58,466 nucleotides of DNA. Origin: Geomesophilobacter sediminis (GTDB lineage: Bacteria; Desulfobacterota; Desulfuromonadia; Geobacterales; Geobacteraceae). Under the pieces are notes generated by a model. The model was given only the letters and a program-made list of their open reading frames with translations, had not been told where the DNA came from and did not search any database. The stretch covers positions 1-58,466 of the forward strand of contig NZ_JAEMHM010000030.1 in assembly GCF_016458275.1 (NCBI RefSeq), written 5' to 3'. Position 1 is the first letter of the stretch. Each line of letters starts with the position of its first letter. Positions 1-12,061 of this stretch are shown in pieces. Position numbers and translations under genes: made by a program.

Positions 1-70
1 TCAAGAAAAAAATGACTGTACTGAACAACTTTTTTAAAGCAAAAAGCTAACCGGACAACACTGCCTAAAT

Positions 71-88
71 CCCCCTTCGCAAAGGGGG
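71..88 (-). terminator. Weak hairpin downstream of hybrid kinase
   Basis: A perfect 7-bp stem (CCCCCTT / AAGGGGG) with a 4-nt loop lies about 40 bp past the kinase stop codon. It has no convincing U-run on the minus strand. It resembles the common intergenic CCCCTTT...AAAGGGG repeat type and may or may not terminate transcription. Confidence 0.3.
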
Positions 89-129
89 ACTGCATCGGAT
101 TTTATGCCGAATCATCAGCGGGCGGACCG

Positions 130-2976
<2,847 letters not shown>

Positions 2977-2989
2977 CCCCGGCTCCTTG

Positions 2990-3589
2990 CTATTCGATGA
3001 CGTTGCGCGCAAGCTTCAGCAGCTGTGAGCTGATGCGCAGCCGGGCCCGGTTGGCGGCCCCGGCGTTGATGTCGAAAACGATCCGGCTTTGGGCGGAGAC
3101 CAGCGAGATCATCCCGCCGGCCTGGCAGAACCCGTCCAGATCGGAGACGGTGAGGATCCGGGCGTTCTGCACCCCCTTCAGGATGTGGACCACCCGCGAC
3201 TTCTCCGATTCCGCGATGAAGAGCACGTCGCAATCCCGGACTTCCTCCACGCGTCGGAAATGGACCACCACCACCCGGCGCCCCTTGGCCGTCTTCCCCT
3301 TGATCTGGTCCAGCGCCTCTCCGAACGGGTCCTTGCCGAGGATGCCGAAGGTGATGGTCGAAGGGGTGCCGACCCCTTCCCCCGCCGGCCACTCCACGAA
3401 CTTCATGAAGTTGTAGATGAAGGCCGCCTTCACCTGGTACTCGCGCACCGAGCCCCCCTCCGCGGCGCAGGAGCGGACCGGTGGCCCCCAGAGGGTCAAA
3501 GCCCCCAGCAGCAGGAGAAACGCGCCGCAACAAAGGGCACGGGGTCCGGCACCGGGGCGGGTTGCTATGTGAGGGTGCCGCAGCGGCAT
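2990..3589 (-). CDS. YfiR family (DUF4154) periplasmic protein
   Basis: 199-aa exported protein. A hydrophobic signal segment (about 18-40) is followed by the YfiR hallmark [18 protein letters not shown]-terminal part carries [20 protein letters not shown], typical of the family. In Pseudomonas, YfiR is a periplasmic repressor of the CHASE8-containing diguanylate cyclase YfiN. Here the next gene is a CHASE8-containing hybrid kinase, so I infer that it modulates that kinase. The start has AAGGATCG just upstream. The gene sits 9 bp after the TonB receptor stop and 13 bp before the kinase start, which supports a three-gene operon. Confidence 0.88.
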   Translation of the reverse strand: MPLRHPHIATRPGAGPRALCCGAFLLLLGALTLWGPPVRSCAAEGGSVREYQVKAAFIYNFMKFVEWPAGEGVGTPSTITFGILGKDPFGEALDQIKGKTAKGRRVVVVHFRRVEEVRDCDVLFIAESEKSRVVHILKGVQNARILTVSDLDGFCQAGGMISLVSAQSRIVFDINAGAANRARLRISSQLLKLARNVIE

Positions 3590-3598
3590 CGGCGATCC

Positions 3599-5707
3599 TT
3601 AAAAGAGGTACTGCAGCTTGACCCTGAAGGTCCGGCCGTCCTGGGTAATCCGGTCCGGCCCGGTGGGGACATTGTTGACGAGATAGACGTTGTTGAAGCT
3701 CGGGGTCGTGTAGTGCCGGTCCAACAGGTTGTAGACCGAGGCGGAAAGCTCGAGCCCCGGCACGATCCCCCGCGAAAAAAGGGTGAGGTTCGTGATGAAA
3801 TAGCCACCGGTGCTGCTTCCGGGAGTGACGGTGAGACGGCTTGCCGAGTACTGCTCCTCGACCCCGGCAAAGAGGATTTCGCGGTACAGCGGCGCCGTCA
3901 GGTTCAACTTGGCGAGGTGCCGCGGCGAGTTGGTCAGGGTCGCGCCGGTCCGGGCGTCCTCGGCCCGCTGCCAGGTGTAGCTCCCACGCGCCTGGTACCC
4001 CCCGTCCCACTTTCCTTCCAGCTCCGCCTCGATGCCGCGGGCGTCGACGGAGTCGACGTTCTGGTACTGGCTCATACCGCCCCCGATATCGACCTGGGTA
4101 ATCAGGTCCTGGATGCGGTAATAGAAGGCGGAAAGGGAGCTTTGCAGGTGCTCCTGGAAATACTGCTCGTACACCGCCTCGTAGGTGCGGATCTTTTCCG
4201 GCTTCAGCCCGGGATTCGCCTTCCCGCTCACCTGGTCTTCATAGTAGAGCTCGAAGGCGTTGGGGGCGCGGAAGGCCTCGCCGTAGAGGAGCTTGCCGAC
4301 ACTGCCGGGGATCGGCTCGTAGATCAGGCCCACCCGCGGGTTCCAGGAGCCGCCGAAGGTATCGTAGTGGTCGTGCCGGACCCCGGCGGACAGGATCAGG
4401 TTACGCAAAAGCTGCAGGTCGTCCTGGAGATACAGGGCCCAGATGGTGGAGCTCCGGGAGTCGTCGAGAACCTTGCGGTAAGGGTTCACGTCGTAATTCT
4501 CCTGGCGCTGCTGCACGTTGTCCCGGAACTCCCCCCCCAGGCTCAGCTTCATCCGCTCCAGAAAGCTCCTCGTGTACTGAACTTCCGTCCCCCACCAGGT
4601 ACCCCGGGAAACGTCGCGGTTGGGGACCAAAAGCGGCGGTTGGGTCGGGTCCGCGGTGTTGTCCGGGTTGTTCTGATCGAAGAGGTAATTCCCTTGGTAG
4701 TAGTAATGGTCGAAAAAGAGCCGGGCGGTGAGCTGCCCCTGGTCCGGCAGGTTGTGCACGAACTTCAGGTCGAAAAAGCCGTGGGCGTCGGTGGTCTCGG
4801 TCCCGGGGACGCCGAAAACGGTGCCGAAGGAGGCGGTCGGGATCTGCTTGGTCCGGGTGGCGTAGGCTCCCATCAGGGTGAAGTCGCGCCAGGAACCCTT
4901 GGCGAAGAGCTGGCAGTTGCGGTCGCCGTCGAGGTCGACGGCGGTTCCGTCGTGCAGGGCCGGTCGGTCGAAGGACTTGAAGAACAGGCGCTGCGGACCG
5001 TCGCTGTGCATGACGCTTGCGGAGAGGAGGAGGTCGAGGCCGTTGGCGAACTCCTTGCCGTAACTTGCCCGGCCGTTGTAGGTGGCGAAACGCCCCGCGG
5101 CCGCGGCCGTCTCCGCGCCCTGAAGATCGCTCCCCTGGCGGGTGATGACGTTGATGACGCCGAAAAAGGCGTTGGTGCCGTAGAGGGAGGAGCCAGGCCC
5201 GCGGATCACCTCGATCCGGTCGATGAGGTCGAGATCGAGGGGGAACTCGGTGCCGATCGGCGCGGTGTCGAAGATGTTGTCGTTGATCCGGTGCCCGTCC
5301 ACCAGCATCAGGACCCGGGAGTTGTAGTCGCCGGGGCGGCCGAAGCCGCGGATACCGAGGAAATGGTAGTTCCGGTCGTAGGTGATGTAGAGGCCGCGGA
5401 CGCTGTTGAGCGCGTCAGCCAGGGTGCGGTACCCGTAACGCCTGATGTCTTCGGCGGTGACGATGCTTACCGAGGCCGGGGCCTCGGTCACCTTCTGCTC
5501 GTACTTCGAGGCGCCGATGACGGTCGGAACCTCGACCTCCATCAGCTGCTCCAGGGTCATCTCGGTCAGGTCCTGGTTCGCTTCCGCAACAGGTACCGCG
5601 GCTTGGGCCCGGGACGCGGATAAAAGCAGCATCAGGGCAAGAGCGAGGCGGGTCTTGCGCAGCACGGGGGAAATTAGGACCGTCAACCGGCACGGCAGGG
5701 ATGCCAT
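3599..5707 (-). CDS. TonB-dependent outer-membrane receptor
   Basis: 702-aa outer-membrane beta-barrel receptor. It has an N-terminal signal peptide (ALALMLLLSASRAQA), then a plug domain beginning around TVIGASKYEQKVTEAPASVS with IVTAEDIRRYGYRTLADALN and the plug motif VIRGPGSSLYGTNAFFGVIN. About 500 residues of alternating barrel strands follow, ending in a terminal Phe (KLQYLF). No TonB box could be assigned with certainty. The start at 5707 has GAGG six bases upstream; an in-frame ATG at 5812 would add 35 residues before the signal peptide and is less likely. The substrate cannot be read from sequence. It is the first gene of the receptor/YfiR/kinase operon, so ligand uptake or sensing may be tied to signalling. 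Confidence 0.93.
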   Translation of the reverse strand: MASLPCRLTVLISPVLRKTRLALALMLLLSASRAQAAVPVAEANQDLTEMTLEQLMEVEVPTVIGASKYEQKVTEAPASVSIVTAEDIRRYGYRTLADALNSVRGLYITYDRNYHFLGIRGFGRPGDYNSRVLMLVDGHRINDNIFDTAPIGTEFPLDLDLIDRIEVIRGPGSSLYGTNAFFGVINVITRQGSDLQGAETAAAAGRFATYNGRASYGKEFANGLDLLLSASVMHSDGPQRLFFKSFDRPALHDGTAVDLDGDRNCQLFAKGSWRDFTLMGAYATRTKQIPTASFGTVFGVPGTETTDAHGFFDLKFVHNLPDQGQLTARLFFDHYYYQGNYLFDQNNPDNTADPTQPPLLVPNRDVSRGTWWGTEVQYTRSFLERMKLSLGGEFRDNVQQRQENYDVNPYRKVLDDSRSSTIWALYLQDDLQLLRNLILSAGVRHDHYDTFGGSWNPRVGLIYEPIPGSVGKLLYGEAFRAPNAFELYYEDQVSGKANPGLKPEKIRTYEAVYEQYFQEHLQSSLSAFYYRIQDLITQVDIGGGMSQYQNVDSVDARGIEAELEGKWDGGYQARGSYTWQRAEDARTGATLTNSPRHLAKLNLTAPLYREILFAGVEEQYSASRLTVTPGSSTGGYFITNLTLFSRGIVPGLELSASVYNLLDRHYTTPSFNNVYLVNNVPTGPDRITQDGRTFRVKLQYLF

Positions 5708-5847
5708 GGAGAACCTCGATACCAAGCCAGGAAATCGCTCCGCCACGAACGGGGAGACCAAGTTCCTCTTCGGCGCAAGGGGCCGTGACTTGAGCCAATT
5801 CATGAACTTCAATGATCTTTAGTCTCATTTGCCATCCGGAACCGACG

Positions 5848-5876
5848 AAAAAAAGGGCCCGGTGGTGACCGGGCCC
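5848..5876 (-). terminator. Intrinsic terminator of the SYLF gene
   Basis: A perfect 9-bp stem (GGGCCCGGT / ACCGGGCCC) with a 4-nt loop is followed on the minus strand by seven Ts. It lies about 30 bp past the stop codon of the SYLF-domain gene. Confidence 0.85.
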
Positions 5877-5908
5877 TTCCCTGCCGTGCTGCCGCTGCCG
5901 GGAATCTA

Positions 5909-6595
5909 CTATTGCGCGTACTGCTTGAGTACGTCGTGCAACCGGATGATCTCCGGGCTCCGCTTGGCGACTTTCCCCGAGAGGATGTCGCGAGGAGGCA
6001 TCTTCTTGCCGTAGAAGGTGGCGTTGGCCCCCTTGTCGATCAAAAGCCCCGCCCCTTCCAGGGAGACCCCGGCAAAAAGGCCGCGGCTGCGGGAATAGGA
6101 AAGAATCTCGGAGCGCAGCGTCACGTCGGTCGCCGCTTCCGCGCTGCGGCCGACCGGTCCGGCGGCGACCGCGGCATCGGCCCCCAGCGTCACCTTACCC
6201 TTCAGGATCCCTTCGAGGCTCTGGGCCGATTTCAGGACCAGGATGATGTCGGTCGCGTCGGCGCCGATCTGCCACCCGACGCTCCCCCCCACGAGCTTGA
6301 CGAAGACCGGATCGCTCCAGCGACCGCTTTCGTCGCGGGCCACCAGGATGCCGGTGCCGTATCGGCCGCCGACCACGAAGGCCGCCTTGAGCACCCCGGG
6401 GAAGATCACCAGCCCGTGGGCATCGTGCAGCAGGGCCGGTGGAATCCCCTTCTCCGGTATGCTCATGATCTCCTTGAGCACGATTGCCGAATTATCGATC
6501 TCCCGCACCTGCTTGCTCTCGGCCCAGGCCTGGGTTCCCGCCAAGGCCGCGATCAAAAGCCCCACTGCCGCAAAAACCATCCGCCACCTTTTCAT
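5909..6595 (-). CDS. Exported SYLF (Ysc84) lipid-binding domain protein
   Basis: 228-aa protein. The signal peptide MKRWRMVFAAVGLLIAALAG...AWA is followed by a SYLF/Ysc84 domain: IPPALLHDAHGLVIFPGV, GGRYGTGILVARDE, VGGSVGWQIGADATDIILV and the C-terminal SRSRGLFAGVSLEGAGL. Eukaryotic SYLF proteins bind phosphoinositides. Bacterial exported members are of unknown role, probably at the envelope. The start has a strong GAGGAGG upstream. Two other small exported proteins follow on the same strand upstream and may be co-expressed. A clear terminator lies at its 3' end. Confidence 0.9.
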   Translation of the reverse strand: MKRWRMVFAAVGLLIAALAGTQAWAESKQVREIDNSAIVLKEIMSIPEKGIPPALLHDAHGLVIFPGVLKAAFVVGGRYGTGILVARDESGRWSDPVFVKLVGGSVGWQIGADATDIILVLKSAQSLEGILKGKVTLGADAAVAAGPVGRSAEAATDVTLRSEILSYSRSRGLFAGVSLEGAGLLIDKGANATFYGKKMPPRDILSGKVAKRSPEIIRLHDVLKQYAQ

Positions 6596-6642
6596 GTTGG
6601 ACCTCCTCTATCTCGTTTGGTTGATAACCGGCCGGGACCGGG

Positions 6643-6885
6643 TCACCGACGGTGCCGGTAGCGTCCCCCCTGGTCGCCGAGAATGAAACCGGTAAGGGCG
6701 CCGGCGGCACCCCCGAGGGCCGCCCCGACGGCGGGGCTCCCCCCGACCACCCCTCCGACGAGCGCCCCGCCAGCCGCACCGATGGCGCCGCCGCTCAGGG
6801 TGCTCTGCTGCTGGCGTGACATTCCGGCGCACCCGCTCATTAAAGCAAGCGCAGCAACCAGGACTCCGTTGCGTAGTAGTCTCAT
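6643..6885 (-). CDS. Glycine-zipper lipoprotein
   Basis: 80-aa lipoprotein. The signal peptide ends in the lipobox LMSGC. It is followed by a glycine-zipper segment made of repeated GxxxG spacings (GGAIGAAGGALVGGVVGG, then GAALGGAAGALTGFILG) and a short basic tail GRYRHRR. Such proteins sit in the outer membrane or oligomerise in membranes; the specific role is unknown. The start was placed at the ATG preceded by GGGGAGGAATC; an in-frame ATG 18 bp upstream lacks this site. It lies between two other exported-protein genes on the same strand. Confidence 0.8.
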   Translation of the reverse strand: MRLLRNGVLVAALALMSGCAGMSRQQQSTLSGGAIGAAGGALVGGVVGGSPAVGAALGGAAGALTGFILGDQGGRYRHRR

Positions 6886-6908
6886 GATTCCTCCCCGCGC
6901 CATCCATC

Positions 6909-6941
6909 CTCAGCCGGACCATTTCCTCCCTCACCTTGAAG
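6909..6941. repeat. 33-bp motif shared with 28757-28789
   Basis: This stretch matches 28757-28789 at 28 of 33 positions, with the shared core GGACCATT.CCTCCCTC. Here it lies in the leader of the glycine-zipper gene (minus strand). The second copy lies in the leader of a plus-strand gene, so the orientation relative to the downstream gene is reversed. Confidence 0.5.
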
Positions 6942-7026
6942 CGCGAAGCGGGAGGAACAGCCAGCGGAAGGTATGGACGCTCATGATCTCGCGAAATCGG
7001 CCGCAGCGCGGCTCCCTTTGGCGTTG

Positions 7027-7464
7027 CTAACGCTCCAACGGCTCGTTCGCCACCCCGGTTCTCAGCTTCGGACGCACCATCTGCGACCAGATGACCCGCA
7101 TGACCGGGAGGTCCAGCTCCTCGGGGTGGTCCTTGTAGAAGTCGTTCACGCTCTGGACGATGCCGTTCATCGGCTCGCCACGCAGCCCCTCCGCGAGTTT
7201 GCTCACAAACCCCGCCCGCTTCAGTTCCGGATGCTTCAGCTCCACGTTCTGCTCGATCGTTACCACATGTCCCACCCCCCAAACGAAGGCGATCTTCGCC
7301 TCGGGGGTCATGGTCTGCCAGATGTCGCCGGTCAGGACCGGCATCTCGTTGGGGTTGGCGGAGTGCACCTCCCCACCGTTCGGCCACGCCGGCGCCTGCC
7401 ACCCCAGAAGGCCGAGCAGAACCGTCACCGCGATACAGCAGCATCTGATCTTGCATCCGTTCAT
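7027..7464 (-). CDS. Exported protein of unknown function
   Basis: 145-aa protein with a Cys-rich signal peptide (MNGCKIRCCCIAVTVLLGLLGW...APAWP), then a compact soluble domain: VLTGDIWQTMTPEAKIAFVWG, GVGHVVTIEQNVELKHPELK, and VQSVNDFYKDHPEELDLPVM. I do not recognise the family with confidence. The W..M.. ..K..FV.G pattern vaguely recalls Rap1a/Tai-type periplasmic domains, but this was not tested. The start has GGAGGTG four bases upstream of the ATG at 7464; an upstream in-frame start at 7530 has no such site. It heads the small exported-protein cluster. Confidence 0.7.
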   Translation of the reverse strand: MNGCKIRCCCIAVTVLLGLLGWQAPAWPNGGEVHSANPNEMPVLTGDIWQTMTPEAKIAFVWGVGHVVTIEQNVELKHPELKRAGFVSKLAEGLRGEPMNGIVQSVNDFYKDHPEELDLPVMRVIWSQMVRPKLRTGVANEPLER

Positions 7465-7602
7465 GGGGCACCTCCAGTTTTTTATTAAAAAAAGCACACC
7501 ATTTGATAGCACGGCGCGCCCTGCTGTCAATGAATAGCTCGGTAAGCTACCGGACGCCCAAAAGCAACCCTAATTAGAATTACCATTCATATCCTGCCCT
7601 TA

Positions 7603-7636
7603 CCGGCGCCACGGCACGTTGCCGTGGCAGTGCCGG
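7603..7636 (+). promoter_or_regulatory. Strong hairpin upstream of the treZ operon
   Basis: A 9-bp perfect stem (GCCACGGCA / TGCCGTGGC, 3-nt loop) is extended by CCGGC / GCCGG across a 3-nt bulge. It lies upstream of the proposed -35 box, so it could be an operator or the terminator/insulator of upstream transcription rather than part of the mRNA leader. It has no U-run. Confidence 0.45.
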
Positions 7637-7661
7637 CAACGTCTCAGACCTCAGCATGCCG

Positions 7662-7689
7662 TTGACACCGCTGAAACATCCAGTATTTT
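7662..7689 (+). promoter_or_regulatory. Candidate sigma-70 promoter of the treZ operon
   Basis: TTGACA (7662-7667), a 16-bp spacer, then TATTTT (7684-7689) lies about 50 bp before the treZ start. The -35 box is a perfect consensus; the -10 is imperfect within a T-rich run. Confidence 0.5.
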
Positions 7690-7737
7690 TTTAATCTGTT
7701 TTTTCAAATGAATCGGCTTGAAAAAGGCGGTGGACAC

Positions 7738-9582
7738 ATGAAGACGACACAGTGGCAACTGCCGTTCGGGGCGACCCCGCGGGAAGACGGGGGGACCTTC
7801 TTCCGCGTCTGGGCGCCGCGGGCGGAACACGTTGCCGTGCGGGTCGTGACCGGTAAGAGCTATCCGTTGGAAAGCGAGGTCGGGGGGTATTTCAGCGGCC
7901 ATCTTCCCGAGGTAGCCGTCGGCGACCGCTACCTGTACGTCATCGACGGTGCCGCCGAGTTTCCCGACCCGGCCTCGCGCTTCCAGCCGATGGGGGTCCA
8001 CGACGCTTCGCAGGTGGTGGATCCGGGTGTCTATCCCTGGCAGGACCAGCAATGGCACGGGCTCCCCCTGGAGGAGTACCTCATCTATGAGTTGCACGTC
8101 GGCACCTTCACCACCGAGGGGACCTTCTCCGCCGTCATCCCCCACCTCGACTACCTCCTCGAACTCGGCGTGACCGCGGTGGAACTGATGCCGGTGTCCC
8201 AGTACCCCGGCGCCCGAAACTGGGGCTACGACGGAGTCTTTCCCTTCGCCCCGCAAAACAGCTACGGCGGACCGGACGAGCTCAAGCAGCTGGTGGACGC
8301 CTGCCACGCCAGGGGGCTCGCCGTCGTCCTCGACGTCGTCTACAACCACCTCGGCCCCGAGGGGAACCACCTCTCCAGTTTCGGACCCTACTTCACCGAC
8401 AGATATAAGACCCCGTGGGGGGCGGCGCTCAACTTCGACGGGCCCGACAGCGACCCGGTGAAGGAGTTCTTCCGGCAAAACGCGCTGTACTGGCTCAACG
8501 AATTCCACCTGGACGCGCTCAGGCTCGACGCAGTTGACTGGATCTACGACATGAGCGCGAGCCATTTCCTGCAGGAGCTCGCGGCAGAGGTGCACCGCCA
8601 GCGGGTGGCGCAGGGGCGCTGGACCTACCTCTTCGCGGAGAACGACACCAACGACCCGAGGCTTTTGCGCCCTCCGGCGCTGGGAGGATACGGGCTCGAT
8701 GCCCAGTGGTGCGACAACTTCCACCATGCCCTGCGCACCCTCCTCACCCGGGAGACCACCGGCTACTACGAGGATTTCGGGAGGTTCGAGCAGCTGGTGA
8801 AGGCCTACCGGGAAGCCTTCGTCTATACCGGCGACTACTCCCGGTACCGCAGGAAAAGGCATGGGAGCCCGGCGACCGATCGTCCCACCTCCCAGTTCGT
8901 CGTCTTCGCCCAAAACCACGACCAGGTCGGCAACCGCACCTGCGGAGACCGGTTGAGCGAAAACCAGCCGATGGAAAAGCTTCTCCTGGCCGCGGCGACC
9001 GTCCTGCTCTCCCCCTACCTCCCGCTGCTCTTCATGGGTGAGGAGTATGCGGAGCGGGCTCCCTTTCACTACTTCATCGACCACTCGGACCCGGAGCTGA
9101 TCGAGGCGGTCCGCAAGGGAAAGGCGGAGGAGCATGCCTCGGGGATCTGCGAAGGGGCCATACCCGACCCCGCCGCCCTTTCCACCTACCTGGACTCCAA
9201 GATCAACCTGGAGTTGCGCCGTGAGGGGGAGCACGCCCTGGTCTACGGGTTCTACCGGCAGCTCATCGAACTGCGCAAGCGGATCCCGGCCTTCAAGGTG
9301 TTCACCCGCGAGGAGATCGAGGTGACGAGTTTCGCTGAGAAGCGCTGCTTCGCCGTCTTCCGTCAAGCGGGGGAAAGCGCTGCGCTTTGCCTGTTCAGCT
9401 TCGCCAACCTCCGCGAGGAACTCACCCTCCCGGTGCCGGGAGCGCTGGAGAAGGTGATCGATTCGTCGGAATCCAAATGGCGCGGTTCCGGGGAGGCAGC
9501 GCCGCCACGCCTTACCCGCAGCGAGAGCGCCACCATCGTCGTCAACCCGTTCAGCGTGCTGGTCTACGCCGGCACCATTTAG
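7738..9582 (+). CDS. treZ: Malto-oligosyltrehalose trehalohydrolase
   Basis: Hydrolyses the terminal maltooligosyl-trehalose bond to release free trehalose (EC 3.2.1.141), downstream of TreY in the cytoplasm. 614 aa. An N-terminal CBM48-like beta domain (GGTFFRVWAPRAEHVAVRVV) precedes a GH13 barrel with VVLDVVYNHLGPEGNHL, the nucleophile region DALRLDAVDWIYDMS, the acid in LFAENDTNDP and QNHDQVGNRTCGDRL, all TreZ-like. Length is normal for the family. The ATG at 7738 is preceded by AAAGGCGGTGG; an upstream in-frame ATG at 7708 lacks a site. It is the first gene of the glucan/trehalose operon and is 10 bp from the next gene. Confidence 0.95.
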   Translation: MKTTQWQLPFGATPREDGGTFFRVWAPRAEHVAVRVVTGKSYPLESEVGGYFSGHLPEVAVGDRYLYVIDGAAEFPDPASRFQPMGVHDASQVVDPGVYPWQDQQWHGLPLEEYLIYELHVGTFTTEGTFSAVIPHLDYLLELGVTAVELMPVSQYPGARNWGYDGVFPFAPQNSYGGPDELKQLVDACHARGLAVVLDVVYNHLGPEGNHLSSFGPYFTDRYKTPWGAALNFDGPDSDPVKEFFRQNALYWLNEFHLDALRLDAVDWIYDMSASHFLQELAAEVHRQRVAQGRWTYLFAENDTNDPRLLRPPALGGYGLDAQWCDNFHHALRTLLTRETTGYYEDFGRFEQLVKAYREAFVYTGDYSRYRRKRHGSPATDRPTSQFVVFAQNHDQVGNRTCGDRLSENQPMEKLLLAAATVLLSPYLPLLFMGEEYAERAPFHYFIDHSDPELIEAVRKGKAEEHASGICEGAIPDPAALSTYLDSKINLELRREGEHALVYGFYRQLIELRKRIPAFKVFTREEIEVTSFAEKRCFAVFRQAGESAALCLFSFANLREELTLPVPGALEKVIDSSESKWRGSGEAAPPRLTRSESATIVVNPFSVLVYAGTI

Positions 9583-9592
9583 GAGAACTTCC

Positions 9593-12052
9593 ATGGAACA
9601 GGAAAAGCAGCGCTACCTCTGCGTACACGGACACTTCTACCAGCCCCCCCGTGAGAACCCGTGGCTGGAATCGATCGAGGTGCAGGATTCGGCACACCCC
9701 TACCACGACTGGAACGAGCGCATCACCGCGGAAAGCTACGCCCCCAACGCCGCCTCCCGCATCCAGGACGGGGAGGGACGGCTGGTCGACATCGTCAGCA
9801 ACTACGCGAAGATGAGCTTCAACTTCGGCCCCACCGTTCTCTCCTGGATGGCGGGATGCCAGCCGGAGGTGTACCGCGCGATCCTTGATGCGGACCAGAC
9901 CTCCATCAAATGGCGCGGCGGCCACGGTGCAGCCCTGGCCCAGGTCTACAACCACATCATCATGCCGCTGGCGAGCAGCCGCGACAAAAGAACCCAGGTG
10001 ATCTGGGGGCTCAAGGACTTCGTCTCCCGCTACCAGCGCTTTCCCGAGGCGATGTGGCTCGCCGAGACCGCGGTGGACATCGAGAGCCTCGAGTGCCTGG
10101 CCGAGCAGGGGATCAAGTACACGATTCTCGCGCCGCACCAGGCGAGGCAGTACCGCCAGATGGGAAGCGAGGAGTGGCTGGAGAACGCGGGCGAGACCGC
10201 GATCGACCCGACCCGCGCCTACCTCTGCCACCTCCCGTCCGGGCGCTCCATCAGCCTCTTTTTCTACGACGGTCCGATCTCGCAGGCGCTCGCTTTCGAA
10301 AACCTCCTCTCCTCCGGTGACCTTTTGACCGGACGGCTTTTGGGGGGCTTTTCCGACCTGCGGGAGGGGCCGCAGCTGGTGAACATCGCCACCGACGGGG
10401 AAACCTACGGGCACCACCAGAAGTTCGGCGACATGGCCCTGGCCGCCGCCTTCCACCACATCGAACTCGCCAACGAGGCCCGCATCACCAACTACGGCGA
10501 ATTCCTCGCCGCGTTCCCCGCCGCCTACGAGGTACGCATCCGGGAACGGACCTCCTGGAGCTGCGCCCACGGCGTGGAGCGCTGGAACAGCGACTGCGGC
10601 TGCAACTCGGGAGGGTTCCCGGGATGGAACCAGGCCTGGCGCGGCCCGCTGCGGGCGGCGCTCGACTGGCTCCGCGACCGGCTGGCGCACTTCTACGAGA
10701 GAAAGGGCAAGGAATACCTCAAAGATCCGTGGCTGGCCCGGGACGACTACATCGAGGTGATCCTGGACCGCTCTCCCGAGAACGTCGACGCCTTTTTGGA
10801 GCGGCACGCGACCCACAAGCTGAGCGAACCGGAAATCGTCACCGTGTTGAAGCTCCTCGAACTGCAGCGGCACACCCTGCTCATGTACACGAGCTGCGGC
10901 TGGTTCTTCGACGAGCTCTCCGGGGTGGAAACGGTCCAGGTGATCCACTACGCCGGACGCGCTCTGCAACTGGCGGAGGGGATGATCGAGAAGGGTGTCG
11001 AGGAGGGGTTCCAGGAGCGGCTTGCCGCCGCCAAATGCAACTACGCCGAGTTTCGGGACGGAGCCTACCTGTATGAGAAGTTCGTGCTCCGCACCCGGGT
11101 CGATCTCTCCAACGTCGGCATCCACTACGCCTTCAGCTCCCTGTTCGAAAACTACGGCGACGTCACCGACATCTTCTCCTACCGCGTCGAAAAGCTCGAC
11201 TACACCCGGTTTCTCGCCGACGAGGCGTCGATCGCGATGGGACGGGTCCGGGTCACCTCCAACATCACCCGCGACCACGGGAGCTTCTTCTTCTGCGTGG
11301 TCCGCATCGGCAACCACGACTTCAAGGGGGGGATCGCCGTGGAGGCGGACGCGGTGCACTACGCGGAGATGAAGGAGGAGATCCTCCCCGCCTACGACCG
11401 GGGTCTCTACACGGACCTCATCGAGCTCATCGACAAGCACCTGGGCTCCCACGACGCTTCGCTCGCCGACCTCTTCACCGATGAAAAAAGGAAGATCCTG
11501 AACGAGATCATCAACCAGAACCTCCAGGAGTTCGGCACCTCCTACGAGGAGCTCTTCGAGAAAAACCGCCCCCTGATGGCGTACATCCAGGAGACCGGCC
11601 TTCCGGTCCCCAAGCAGTTCCTGGTGGTCGCACAACCGGCGCTCAACGCGGCCCTGATCAAGAAGCTCACCGAGGAGGAGATCGACCTGGACGCCGCCCA
11701 GCGGATCATCGGCCACATCAAGAGCTGGAAGATCGGGATGGAGCTTCCCGACACCGAATTCGCCATGCGGCACCACCTGGAAGCGCAGATGCGCGCCTTC
11801 GCCGAAGATCCGGAGGACCGCAAACGCCTGGACCGGTTGATCACCCTCTTGAACCTGCTGCGCGAGGTGCCGCTCGACGTGATCCTCTGGCAGGTTCAGA
11901 ACGACTACTACGAGATGGCGAAAAAGGTCTATCCGGACTTCGCCGCCCGGGCCAAGCGGGGCGACGAGGAGGCGCCGGCCTGGGTGACGGGATTCCGGCA
12001 ACTGGGGCAGATGCTCAACTTCAACCTGGACTCCGTGCTGCCGCAGGATTAG
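9593..12052 (+). CDS. GH57 family glycoside hydrolase with DUF3536
   Basis: 819-aa cytoplasmic protein. The N-terminal GH57 domain has the opening HGHFYQPPRENPW motif, the HxH-like and WMAGCQPE region, and the family nucleophile region MWLAETAVDIESL. The acid region is NIATDGETYGHHQKFGD. The remaining 450 or so residues match the DUF3536 type found attached to these GH57 proteins. GH57 includes alpha-amylases, 4-alpha-glucanotransferases and branching enzymes; the exact activity is not decided by sequence here. Lodged between treZ and treY, it probably trims, transfers or branches the alpha-glucan shared by TreY and GlgE. AGGAGAACTTCC precedes the ATG. No branching enzyme of the GH13 type is in the window. 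Confidence 0.88.
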   Translation: MEQEKQRYLCVHGHFYQPPRENPWLESIEVQDSAHPYHDWNERITAESYAPNAASRIQDGEGRLVDIVSNYAKMSFNFGPTVLSWMAGCQPEVYRAILDADQTSIKWRGGHGAALAQVYNHIIMPLASSRDKRTQVIWGLKDFVSRYQRFPEAMWLAETAVDIESLECLAEQGIKYTILAPHQARQYRQMGSEEWLENAGETAIDPTRAYLCHLPSGRSISLFFYDGPISQALAFENLLSSGDLLTGRLLGGFSDLREGPQLVNIATDGETYGHHQKFGDMALAAAFHHIELANEARITNYGEFLAAFPAAYEVRIRERTSWSCAHGVERWNSDCGCNSGGFPGWNQAWRGPLRAALDWLRDRLAHFYERKGKEYLKDPWLARDDYIEVILDRSPENVDAFLERHATHKLSEPEIVTVLKLLELQRHTLLMYTSCGWFFDELSGVETVQVIHYAGRALQLAEGMIEKGVEEGFQERLAAAKCNYAEFRDGAYLYEKFVLRTRVDLSNVGIHYAFSSLFENYGDVTDIFSYRVEKLDYTRFLADEASIAMGRVRVTSNITRDHGSFFFCVVRIGNHDFKGGIAVEADAVHYAEMKEEILPAYDRGLYTDLIELIDKHLGSHDASLADLFTDEKRKILNEIINQNLQEFGTSYEELFEKNRPLMAYIQETGLPVPKQFLVVAQPALNAALIKKLTEEEIDLDAAQRIIGHIKSWKIGMELPDTEFAMRHHLEAQMRAFAEDPEDRKRLDRLITLLNLLREVPLDVILWQVQNDYYEMAKKVYPDFAARAKRGDEEAPAWVTGFRQLGQMLNFNLDSVLPQD

Positions 12053-12061
12053 GGGGACGCG

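Noticed and set aside
1-129. A further gene at the left edge
   Set aside because: No open frame with domain signal, only the kinase 3' flank and a small hairpin.
3089-5623. 844-codon plus-strand frame over the TonB receptor
   Set aside because: Antisense to a clear receptor gene. The translation is valine/glycine/arginine-rich and without domains.
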